30,637 bases of DNA, from assembly GCA_900550055.1 (NCBI GenBank), contig URQU01000023.1, forward strand, positions 1 through 30,637, written 5' to 3'. Source of the DNA: an uncultured Coriobacteriaceae bacterium. GTDB taxonomy: Bacteria; Actinomycetota; Coriobacteriia; Coriobacteriales; Eggerthellaceae. Positions 21,626-28,585 of this stretch are shown here, one piece after another (within the stretch, counting starts at the first letter, position 1; each line of letters begins with the position of its first letter). The notes beneath the pieces are model-generated. The model did not search any database, was not told the DNA's origin, and saw only the letters and a program-made list of their open reading frames with translations. The translations under genes were made by a program, and so were the position numbers.

Positions 21626-22519
21626 ATGACTAAGCGACTTTTGCGCGGCGCGTGCGCGGCCGCGTTCGCCCTGCTCGCGGCGTTCGTCGTCTCCTCGAGC
21701 GTGCTCGTCGGCGCAGCTCACGCGGCCACCTCCGCCGTGTACACCGCCTCGACGGCCCCCTCGTACGCTAACCCCGTGACGGGCGCGATCGAGGATTCCG
21801 CAGGCCAGAGCAACGTTGCGTTGGCCGAGTCCATGACCACGGGCTGCACGTACCCCGCTGCACTGGTGGAGAAGGACACGGCGGGCAACACGTTCGTCAC
21901 GTTGCGCTTCAAGCTGGCGGACCAGATGGGCGCGATGAGCTTCTGGGCCGACAACGGCGGCGATGGCGCGTTCTCTGCGGTTGAGGCGGCGCAGATGCAG
22001 GTCGATTCTGCGAACAACACGGCCGACTGGCGCTTCCAGGTGCCCAGCGAGACGTCGAACATCCGCGTAAGCATGTACGTGACGCCGATGGGCCGCGACG
22101 TCGTCTACTTCACGCAGCTGACGGGCCTTGTCGAGGGCAACGCCGACGCCGTGCCGTTCGTGCAGACCATCACCCCTGGTGAGGAGGCCGCCGAGCCTAC
22201 GGCTGCCGCCGAGCCCGCCGCTTCCGCATCCGCCGAGCCTGCTGCTTCCAGCATATCGGGCGAGGCCGCGCCTCAGACCGATGGTGCGGCGAATTCCGGC
22301 GTCAAGGAGTACAACGCCGATGGCCAGGAGACCGCCGAGGGCCAGGATCGATCCGAGCCGCTTAACGGTGCGACGACCGCTGCTATCGTGGGCGGCATCG
22401 TGGTGGTGCTGGCGGTTGCGGGTGCGGCAACGTACTTCGCGTACCTCAAGCCCAAGCGCGCCAAGCAGGCGCAAGCAGCCGCTGCGGCGGCAGCGGCTGC
22501 GAAACCGAGGGGCGAATAG
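21626..22519 (+). CDS. Shp-like heme-binding membrane protein
   Basis: A 297-residue exported protein resembling streptococcal Shp, which takes heme from surface receptors and hands it to the ABC lipoprotein. The signal peptide runs to about residue 34 (GAAHA-ATS). The Shp-type domain (about 35-165) contains YANPVTGAIEDSAGQSNVALAES in two recognisable pieces and a late strand VSMYVTPMG. Met70 and Met150 or Met155 have nearly the spacing of the two axial heme ligands known in Shp (Met66/Met153). An acidic Ala/Glu/Pro-rich stalk (about 185-250) leads to one membrane helix (about 254-275) and a Lys/Ala-rich tail; there is no sorting signal, so it is membrane-held. ATG 21626 follows GAAAGG. It directly precedes the transporter genes. 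Confidence 0.82.
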   Translation: MTKRLLRGACAAAFALLAAFVVSSSVLVGAAHAATSAVYTASTAPSYANPVTGAIEDSAGQSNVALAESMTTGCTYPAALVEKDTAGNTFVTLRFKLADQMGAMSFWADNGGDGAFSAVEAAQMQVDSANNTADWRFQVPSETSNIRVSMYVTPMGRDVVYFTQLTGLVEGNADAVPFVQTITPGEEAAEPTAAAEPAASASAEPAASSISGEAAPQTDGAANSGVKEYNADGQETAEGQDRSEPLNGATTAAIVGGIVVVLAVAGAATYFAYLKPKRAKQAQAAAAAAAAAKPRGE

Positions 22520-22523
22520 CTTG

Positions 22524-23579
22524 ATGAGCTGCGCAAACGACGCCTGCGAAACTACCGCGGCGAGCGTGCGCGGGGCAGGGGAGGCAGCGGGGGCTTCCGT
22601 GACAGCGCCCTTTGCGGCGCCCCGGCCGGCGTTGCCGGGCAAGGCGGCGGCTCGCAACGCCGGGGCTTTTGCGCCGCGCCGACCGCTCACGCGCCGTGCT
22701 TTCGCGCGAGGGCTGGCCGTCGCCGCATTGTCGGCGGCGGCCTTCCCGCTGGCCGGCTGCGTCGACCAGCACCCGTACCGCAACGCCGATGGCTCCGAGC
22801 AGCAGCGCCTGGTGGCGACGTCGCCGGCGGTGGCGACCATCTGCGACAAGCTCGACCTGGAATTGGTGGGCGTGTGCAACACCACGCGCGACCTGCCCGA
22901 GCGCTATGCCGAGCTGCCGCAGGTGGGAAGCCCCATGTCGCCCGACCTGGAGACGCTCAAATCGCTGCATCCCAGCTGCGTGATCAGCCCGAACACCTTG
23001 ATCGACGACCTGCGCCCGAAGTACGCGGGCATCGCGGTGGCGTGCATGTTCCTGGATTTGCGCAGCGTCGATGGCATGTACGAGAGCATCTCCGCCATGG
23101 GAGCCAAGTTCGACCGCCGCGATCAGGCGCAGGCGCTGGTAGCGGAATACGACGCGTTCATGGCGGCCTTCCGCGCCAGCGTGGAAGGCAAGCCGCAGCC
23201 GAGCGTGCTGGTGCTCATGGGCTTGCCGGGCAGCTATATCGTGGCAACGGAGAACAGCTACGCGGGCAGCCTGGTGGCGCTTGCGGGCGGGCAGAACGTG
23301 TATGCGGGCTCCGACCAGGAGTTTCTGAACGTGAACACCGAGGATATGCAGGCGCGCGACCCCGACATCATCCTTCGCACGGCCCATGCGCTGCCCGACC
23401 AGGTCATGCAGATGTTCGCCGACGAGTTCGCCGCGAACGACGTATGGAAGCACTTCCGCGCGGTGAAGGAGGGGCGCGTGTACGACCTTCCTTACGACCA
23501 GTTCGGCATGAGCGCCACCTTCAACTACCCTGACGCGCTGCAAACGCTGCAGCCCATGCTCTACAGCAAGAAAGGCTGA
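22524..23579 (+). CDS. IsdE-like heme ABC transporter substrate-binding lipoprotein
   Basis: A 351-residue periplasmic-binding-type lipoprotein. The ATSPAVATICDKLDLELVGV segment, the VGSPMSPDLE loop and the FLDLRSVDGMYESI strand match IsdE of Gram-positive heme importers. IsdE binds heme through Met78 and His229; the corresponding residues here are probably Met138 (SPMSPD) and His288 (RTAHALPD), both kept. The lipobox is LAGC (about 75), preceded by RRAFARGLAVAAL. The first 55 residues before it are Ala-rich and unusual for a lipoprotein, so translation may start later, or this is an extended Tat-type signal. The ATG at 22524 is four bases after the Shp-like stop and the permease follows four bases after this stop: a tight operon. 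Confidence 0.87.
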   Translation: MSCANDACETTAASVRGAGEAAGASVTAPFAAPRPALPGKAAARNAGAFAPRRPLTRRAFARGLAVAALSAAAFPLAGCVDQHPYRNADGSEQQRLVATSPAVATICDKLDLELVGVCNTTRDLPERYAELPQVGSPMSPDLETLKSLHPSCVISPNTLIDDLRPKYAGIAVACMFLDLRSVDGMYESISAMGAKFDRRDQAQALVAEYDAFMAAFRASVEGKPQPSVLVLMGLPGSYIVATENSYAGSLVALAGGQNVYAGSDQEFLNVNTEDMQARDPDIILRTAHALPDQVMQMFADEFAANDVWKHFRAVKEGRVYDLPYDQFGMSATFNYPDALQTLQPMLYSKKG

Positions 23580-23583
23580 CCAT

Positions 23584-24576
23584 ATGGTAAGCACTGGAAG
23601 GAAAATCACGGTGTTCGCGATAACGGCGGCGGCGCTTTTGGCGCTGTTCTTCGTCGCCGTGAACACGGGTAGCTTGCAGGTGACGCCCGAGCAGCTGCTC
23701 GGAGGCCTGTTCGTCGAATACGATGACACGGTCGCCACCATCTACGACCTGCGTTTCCCGCGCATCTTCATCGCCATGGCCGGCGGTGCGGCGCTGGCGG
23801 TCTCGGGTGCGCTGCTGCAGGCGGTCATCCGCAATCCGCTTGCCGACCCGGGTATCATCGGCGTGTCAAGCGGCGCAAGCCTGGCCGCCGTGTTGGTCAC
23901 GGCATTCGCCCCGGCGCTGTACTACTTCACGCCGCTGCTCGCGTTCGCGGGCGGCATGATCGCGTTTTGCCTGGTGTACAGCCTGTCGTGGCGCGGCGGT
24001 CTCTCGCCGCTGCGCGTGATTCTGGTGGGCGTTGCGGTGAGCGCCATGTTCTCCGGCATCTCCAGCGCGTTCAGCTCAGGCACGGGCGGCACGCTGTCGG
24101 GCGTGGCCAGCATCGTGGACGCGAACATCACCATGAAAACGTGGAGCGACCTGCAAACGCTTGCGGGCTACGCGGTGGTCGGGCTCGCTATCGCGCTGCT
24201 GGTGACGAAGCGTTGCGACCTGCTGTCGCTTGAGGACAAGACGGCGCGCAGCCTGGGACTCGACGTGAACAAGAACCGCCTGTTCATCAGCGCCGTCGCC
24301 GTGCTGCTGGCGTCCATCTCCACGGCCGTCATCGGCCCGATCAGCTTCCTCGGCCTGATCGTCCCGCACATCGCCCGGCTGCTGGTGGGCACGTCGCACA
24401 AGTGGCTGGTGCCTTACACCATGCTGCTTGGTGCGTTCTGCCTGCTGCTGGCCGATACCATCGGCCGCACCATCGCGGCGCCCTACGAGATCAGCGCCGC
24501 GGTCATCATGTCGGTGGTGGGCGGTCCGGCGTTCATCCTGCTGCTTCGAAAGGCGCGTGGTACCTATGGCGAATAA
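23584..24576 (+). CDS. FecCD-family ABC transporter permease
   Basis: A 330-residue inner-membrane permease for iron, siderophore or heme import; two copies form the channel. It shows the family landmarks LRFPRIFIAMAGGAALAVSGALLQAVIRNPLA (first part near residue 56), DPGIIGVSSGA and, near the C-terminus, GPISFLGLIVPHIARLLVG, which contacts the ATPase. About nine to ten hydrophobic segments cover the whole length, as expected. Only one permease gene is present, so it probably acts as a homodimer. It overlaps the ATPase gene by 11 bases. Context with the IsdE-like and Shp-like genes favours heme as cargo; cobalamin or a siderophore cannot be excluded from the permease alone. Confidence 0.93.
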   Translation: MVSTGRKITVFAITAAALLALFFVAVNTGSLQVTPEQLLGGLFVEYDDTVATIYDLRFPRIFIAMAGGAALAVSGALLQAVIRNPLADPGIIGVSSGASLAAVLVTAFAPALYYFTPLLAFAGGMIAFCLVYSLSWRGGLSPLRVILVGVAVSAMFSGISSAFSSGTGGTLSGVASIVDANITMKTWSDLQTLAGYAVVGLAIALLVTKRCDLLSLEDKTARSLGLDVNKNRLFISAVAVLLASISTAVIGPISFLGLIVPHIARLLVGTSHKWLVPYTMLLGAFCLLLADTIGRTIAAPYEISAAVIMSVVGGPAFILLLRKARGTYGE

Positions 24577-25363
24577 TGCGAACGAAGGCAACGTCTTCAC
24601 CGTGCGTGGGCTGTCGTTCGCGTACGACCATGGGCGCGTGCCCATCTTCGACGGCTTGGACGTGACCATCCCCGAGGGGCGGATCACCACGCTCATCGGG
24701 GCGAACGGCTCGGGCAAGTCCACGCTGTTCAACCTGCTGACGAAGAACCTCAAGCCCACGGGCGGCACGGTGCATCTGCGCGGTGGCGACGTGGCTGATC
24801 TGCGCCTGCGCGATTTCGCGCGTCTGGTGGCCATCGTGCACCAGAGGAATTCGGCTCCGGGCGACTTGGCGGTCGAGAAGCTGGTTGGTTACGGCCGCTT
24901 CCCATATCACGGCATGGGAAGCGCTGCGAACACCGAGGAGGACGAGCGCATGGTGGCCTGGGCTCTCGAGGTCACGGGCTTGACCGAGTATGCGAAGCGT
25001 CCTGTGTCGGCATTGTCCGGCGGTCAGGCGCAGCGCGTGTGGATCGCCATGGCGCTGGCGCAAGGCTCCGATGTGCTGCTGCTTGACGAGCCCACCACGT
25101 ACCTGGACATCCGCTATCAGCTTGACGTATTGCACCTGGTCAAACGCCTGAACAGCGAATTCGGCATGACGGTGGTCATGGTGCTGCACGATGTGAACCA
25201 GGCGCTGCGCTACAGCGATAACCTGGTAGCGCTCGCCGACGGCCGCATCGTGGCGCAGGGAACGCCGGACGACATTATCACGTCCGACCTGCTCGAAGAG
25301 GTCTACGGCGTCCGCCTACCCGTTGCCACGATCGAAGGCAAGCCCTTCGTGCTGGCGGTATAG
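24566..25363 (+). CDS. FecE/FepC-type ABC transporter ATP-binding protein
   Basis: A 265-residue ATPase that powers the permease encoded just before it. Walker A is GANGSGKST (45-53), the signature LSGGQAQRV (about 150), Walker B DVLLLDEPT followed by the D-loop YLD, and the switch histidine lies in VLHDVNQAL. The segment SAPGDLAVEKLVGYGRFPYH is characteristic of iron-chelate importers. The ATG at 24566 starts inside the end of the permease gene, giving translational coupling. It is the last gene of the heme-uptake run; an imperfect hairpin at 25467-25554 follows. Confidence 0.94.
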   Translation: MANNANEGNVFTVRGLSFAYDHGRVPIFDGLDVTIPEGRITTLIGANGSGKSTLFNLLTKNLKPTGGTVHLRGGDVADLRLRDFARLVAIVHQRNSAPGDLAVEKLVGYGRFPYHGMGSAANTEEDERMVAWALEVTGLTEYAKRPVSALSGGQAQRVWIAMALAQGSDVLLLDEPTTYLDIRYQLDVLHLVKRLNSEFGMTVVMVLHDVNQALRYSDNLVALADGRIVAQGTPDDIITSDLLEEVYGVRLPVATIEGKPFVLAV

Positions 25364-25466
25364 CGGCGGGTGCGCGATAGGCTCCCGGTAGGTCGCCCGA
25401 GCGGGGGTGAGCAGGGGATGGACGTGAACGCGGGACGCGCGAAGGTGAGCAGGGAGCGTGGGACAC

Positions 25467-25554
25467 GAACAGGGGACGGAGGCGTGTTCGGGATGGAGGT
25501 TCGGGAAAAGCGAGCGCCAACCTGAACGCACCCCGTCCCCAGTTCACCCTGTTC
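25467..25554. terminator. Long imperfect inverted repeat after the transporter operon
   Basis: GAACAGGGGACGG (25467-25479) faces CCGTCCCC and then CCCTGTTC (to 25554). Inside, GTTC and GGTT face AACC and GAAC. There is no T-tract, so its role as terminator is uncertain. The rest of the 330-base gap holds a short direct repeat of GGTGAGCAGGG and the promoter at 25621. Confidence 0.45.
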
Positions 25555-25620
25555 GGGCGCGAGGCCATCTCCTGTGGTGGCACAGCCGCTCCGGCTGACG
25601 GACGCCAGAGTTTCCCGCGA

Positions 25621-25649
25621 TTGTCTTTGATTGAAAGCCATGGTAAACT
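25621..25649 (+). promoter_or_regulatory. Promoter of the YbaN-family gene
   Basis: TTGTCT (25621-25626), 17 bases, TAAACT (25644-25649). It overlaps the possible upstream start codons at 25631/25640, which supports the GTG start at 25694. Confidence 0.6.
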
Positions 25650-25693
25650 TCCTGCATTTGTTAGCAATCGTGAACAGTAAGCAGGTGCAACAC

Positions 25694-26134
25694 GTGAACG
25701 AACAGGCAACGACGGCAGGGCAGGTCATCGCATCCGACCAGCCCGCGCAAAGCGCTTCGAAGGTCCGCCATGCTCTTTGGGCCGTCGGCGGCTTCCTATG
25801 CTTCGCGCTGGGGATGGTCGGCGTGGTGCTGCCGATTCTGCCCACCACGCCGTTCATCCTGGTCGCCGCCTTCTGCTTCGCCCGCAGTTCCACGCGTCTG
25901 AACAACTGGTTCAAAGGCACGAAGGTGTATAAGCACGTGCTGGAGGGCTACGTGACCAAGCGTTCTATGACGCTGCGCGCGAAGCTCACCATCCTTATTC
26001 CGGTGACGGTGCTGCTGGTCATCGGCTTCGCCCTGATGGGCCGCGTCCCCGTCGGACGGCTCATTCTGGCGGCGGTCTGGATCGGCCATATCATCTACTT
26101 CGGCTTCGTGGTGAAGACCGACAAACGGGCATAA
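25694..26134 (+). CDS. YbaN/DUF454 family inner-membrane protein
   Basis: A 146-residue membrane protein of unknown function. The DUF454 signature is clear: ALGMVGVVLPILPTTPFILVAAFCFARSS followed by LNNWF and VYKHVLEGY (quoted in parts). Two hydrophobic regions precede and two follow a short basic loop, VTKRSMTLRAK. The GTG at 25694 was chosen because AGGTG precedes it at normal spacing and the only good promoter lies across the earlier start codons. The first 30 residues are polar and not conserved in the family as I know it. It is a single gene, unrelated to the transporter operon upstream. Confidence 0.87.
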   Translation: MNEQATTAGQVIASDQPAQSASKVRHALWAVGGFLCFALGMVGVVLPILPTTPFILVAAFCFARSSTRLNNWFKGTKVYKHVLEGYVTKRSMTLRAKLTILIPVTVLLVIGFALMGRVPVGRLILAAVWIGHIIYFGFVVKTDKRA

Positions 26135-26426
26135 GAGATTTCACGCCAGCCGCAGACCGGACGCGGCCTTGGCCAAGCGGCTTCCCCGGACAATCGAACC
26201 GTTATGGGGCAGTCGCTTCGTTGCGTTTTCCCATCGGTCGTCCGACTTCTCGCCCCGCCGCTTCGCCGCTCCGGCATCCCAACACCCTGGCACCCTGGCA
26301 TACGCTCCGCCTCTCATTGCTCGCTATCGCACTCTCTGCCGTGGGGCGGTGATTGCATGCGTTTAGGCTTGTGCTTGCGCGTAAAACCGTGTGCTTCATG
26401 GCGATTCACAAGGGTTGCCGGTTGCA
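26135..26426. other. Intergenic sequence with no recognised gene
   Basis: Only small features are visible: a CTTGGCCAAG palindrome near 26168 and a short CACCCTGGCA direct repeat near 26283. Base composition drifts lower in GC towards the palindromic element at 26427. Confidence 0.4.
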
Positions 26427-26600
26427 GCTGCCAAAAAACACGCGAGTGCGTGCTCTGGCTGGCAAGTTATTGTCTAAACGATCGATTTGTTGTTACCAAC
26501 GCATTCATATCATTGGAATCTGCCCCGATAAGGGTCTTGATCGCATCTTGAAGGGATGACTCGGGGCTGTTTTGCACGCACTCGCGCATTTTTTGGCAGC
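26427..26600. repeat. Palindromic element 2: 27-bp inverted ends around 120 bp
   Basis: The arms 26427-26453 and 26574-26600 match at 25 of 27 positions and share GCTGCCAAAAAA and GCGAGTGCGTGC with elements 1 and 3. Part of the interior (ATCGATTT, then AACGCAT; GATCGC, then GGATG) resembles the interior of element 1, so the two share an ancestor. The right arm, read rightwards, is a mini-hairpin followed by TTTTTT. Confidence 0.75.
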
Positions 26601-26920
26601 AATCGATCTAAGCCCTTTCCCATTCGACGCAGCGTCTCGATGCAGCGCCGGCTCCGTGGCGTTTCGTGGCGACCTGGATCGCGATTCGGTATGGCGGGCG
26701 GATCGCTTCGAGGTCGGCGCGAGCCGTCGCTGTCGCAAACGCCCCGTCCGCCAAGGCCCCGCATTCGCTCGGGCTCTGCGCTCGCGCAAGCTCCGCGTCT
26801 GCGGGTCAGCGTCCTATAGGTTAGGTCCGGTGCCCGAGCGGCCTGCCCTGCAAGACCCCTCGGACGATCTTGGGTGAAACCCGCAAGGCTTGTGCAAGGT
26901 CGCCTTTCTATGCTTGCCTT
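26601..26920. other. Intergenic sequence upstream of the DUF559-like gene
   Basis: No gene or strong hairpin is recognised. TATGCT at 26909-26914 lies six bases before the ATG at 26921 and could be the -10 of a leaderless transcript. No -35 at the right distance was found. Confidence 0.3.
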
Positions 26921-27910
26921 ATGGGGTTGGTTCTTACAGACATATCGGCGATCGAGGCGTACAGGCGCGACCCGGTTCTCGGGCAGCGTCCTCCCGTGGC
27001 GCTCCCGTTCGGTAAGATACGGGGCCTCAATTTGGTGCGCCCACGTGCAGCAGAGCTTCGCGAGTTCGACCAGCGCGGCTATGCAAGCTTCTCAAGGCCC
27101 GTTCATGTTTTGGTGCCTCATCGCGACATGCGCATGGCAGCCAACGACGTGAGATGGCACGTATGGTCAGGGTCCCTCCCGAAATCGGGTGCCGGTTTTC
27201 GTCGGGATGCCCAAGACGTTTTCCTTGCAAGCCCGGAGCTGGCATTGCTCCATTACGCATCGCATGCCGACTTAACGGATGCGATCGCCCTTGCGTTCGA
27301 GCTGTGCGGGACGTATCGGCTCGGCGGTTTGCTAGGCTTCGAGAAGGCCGATCCGCTGACCTCGACGAAGCGGCTGAACTGGTTCGCGTCGGCCGTGCAA
27401 GGCGCGCGCGGGGCGAAGCGCCTCCGTCGCATCGCCGATCGCGCTCTCGACGGCTCGGCGTCTCCTATGGAAACCGCCTTGGCGATGCTCCTGTCCTTGC
27501 CATGCGCGCTTGGGGGCTACGGTCTCCCTTCGCCTCGCCTGAATGCGCGGATCGACATGTCGCCTAAAAACGGTCTCAATCAATCAAAACGTTATTACGT
27601 TGCCGACCTCTACTGGCCCGAAGCTCGTTTCGCCGTCGAGTACGACAGCGATCGATGGCATGTCGGACCCGAGCGGATCGGCCAGGATGCTGCTCGGCGA
27701 AACGCGCTTTTGTTTCAGGGGATCAAGGTGGTTACGGTTTGCAGCCAGCAGATTATGAGCGAATCGAAGATGGACGATGTGGCGCGCATCGCGGCGAGAG
27801 CCCTCGGGCGATCGGTGCGCCCGAGGGCGAGGGAGTGGCGCAAACGCAATAGGGAGCTGCGCCGTGCAGTCCTTCCACACCGGGTCGATGGCTCAGGGGA
27901 GTGTTGGTGA
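26921..27910 (+). CDS. Hypothetical protein with C-terminal PD-(D/E)XK (DUF559/Vsr-like) domain
   Basis: A 329-residue protein with no signal peptide or membrane segment. The N-terminal 220 residues resemble the scaffold of AbiEi-like or type IV toxin-antitoxin-associated proteins only loosely (YRRDP, VHVLVPHRDMR, SPELALLHYA). The C-terminal part shows a plausible nuclease core: VADLYWPEARFAVEYDSD, then H, then ARRNALLFQGIKVVTV, i.e. D-x(n)-E-Y-D as in DUF559 and Vsr-type endonucleases. No ribosome binding site precedes the ATG at 26921; an upstream TTG at 26870 is possible. It is placed between palindromic elements 2 and 3, suggesting an accessory or mobile segment. Nuclease activity is inferred only. 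Confidence 0.65.
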   Translation: MGLVLTDISAIEAYRRDPVLGQRPPVALPFGKIRGLNLVRPRAAELREFDQRGYASFSRPVHVLVPHRDMRMAANDVRWHVWSGSLPKSGAGFRRDAQDVFLASPELALLHYASHADLTDAIALAFELCGTYRLGGLLGFEKADPLTSTKRLNWFASAVQGARGAKRLRRIADRALDGSASPMETALAMLLSLPCALGGYGLPSPRLNARIDMSPKNGLNQSKRYYVADLYWPEARFAVEYDSDRWHVGPERIGQDAARRNALLFQGIKVVTVCSQQIMSESKMDDVARIAARALGRSVRPRAREWRKRNRELRRAVLPHRVDGSGECW

Positions 27911-27927
27911 GGGGACGGAATCGGTCC

Positions 27928-28236
27928 GATGGCTTGAAGGGTTGCTGGTAGGGGGCTGGTTTGGGGCGATGTGCTGGGAGCCGTTGGTCGGGGGCTTGGC
28001 TTGGACTGATGATTCGAAGGGCTGTTGGCTGAGCGACGACCTGAAGGGTTGCTGGTAGGGGGCTGGTTTGGGGCGAACGGTTTGGGGGAGTCGTTGGCAA
28101 GAGAGTCGGCTCGGGGCGATGCACCGGAGAAGTGCTTGCGAGGGGGTCCGGGTTTGGGCGATGCGCTGCGGAACTGTTGGCCAAAGGGTTTGACTTGGGC
28201 TGATGGCTCGAGGAACTGTTAGAAAGGGGTTTGGCT
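27928..28236. repeat. Degenerate minisatellite, eight units of about 40 bp
   Basis: Units begin with GA(T/C) at 27928, 27968, 28008, 28038, 28075, 28118, 28160 and 28202 (lengths 30-43). The consensus is roughly GATG-CTG-GGAACTGTTGG followed by GGGG-TTGG-TTGGG-C. The array starts just after the stop of the DUF559-like gene and runs straight into the left arm of palindromic element 3, whose GATCTGCTGCC could be read as the next unit start. The units 27931 and 28041 are nearly identical, suggesting recent duplication. Confidence 0.7.
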
Positions 28237-28241
28237 GATCT

Positions 28242-28394
28242 GCTGCCAAAAAACGCGCGAGTGCGTGCTGTTCGGCCCGGATGTGCCTTTGATTGCGTGG
28301 TTTTCGATGTGAGTCGGGCACACGAACGGCAATTTCGCGATGTCGATGGGCTTGCAGCTGAGGTTTTGCACACACTCGCGTTCTTTTTGGCAGC
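28242..28394. repeat. Palindromic element 3: 27-bp inverted ends around 99 bp
   Basis: The arms 28242-28268 and 28368-28394 match at 23 of 27 positions, with the family core GCTGCCAAAAA and GCGAGTG. The interior is not obviously related to that of elements 1 and 2. It is the third member, downstream of the DUF559-like gene. Confidence 0.72.
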
Positions 28395-28548
28395 AACCTC
28401 CAGAAACCGTTGCAGATTGTCGGGCGATGTCGCGAACCGCAGGGTGATGTCGCTACTAGCTAACCGGCAAATCGCTCGCCTGCGCAAAAGGCCCGGCCCC
28501 GCGACCCGCTAGCCCGCAAGCTGCCGCCCTCGCAATCCCCGCCCACGC

Positions 28549-28576
28549 AAAAGGCCCCGCGTTCGCGGGGCCTTTC
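28549..28576 (-). terminator. Terminator of the exported hypothetical protein gene
   Basis: On the minus strand AAAGGCCCCGC, loop gaac, GCGGGGCCTTT, then TGCG. The A/T-flanked perfect 11-bp stem would work on both strands. Confidence 0.8.
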
Positions 28577-28585
28577 AACCTGCAT

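Noticed and set aside
20012..22885. 957-codon open frame on the minus strand across three genes
   Set aside because: It spans several clearly coding plus-strand genes and their intergenic gaps; it is a shadow.
26601..26920. Possible tRNA remnant (GGTGCCCGAGCGGCC near 26829)
   Set aside because: It resembles the D-arm of a class II tRNA, but no acceptor stem, anticodon arm or T-arm could be paired around it.
27928..28236. Possible CRISPR array
   Set aside because: The units are contiguous and degenerate, with no constant repeat separated by unique spacers, and no cas gene is present.
27753..28487. Minus-strand frame with a Pro-rich 14-residue periodicity
   Set aside because: The periodicity comes from the minisatellite units of about 42 bp, and the frame also crosses palindromic element 3. 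There is no ribosome binding site or family match, so it is reported as repeat DNA rather than a gene.
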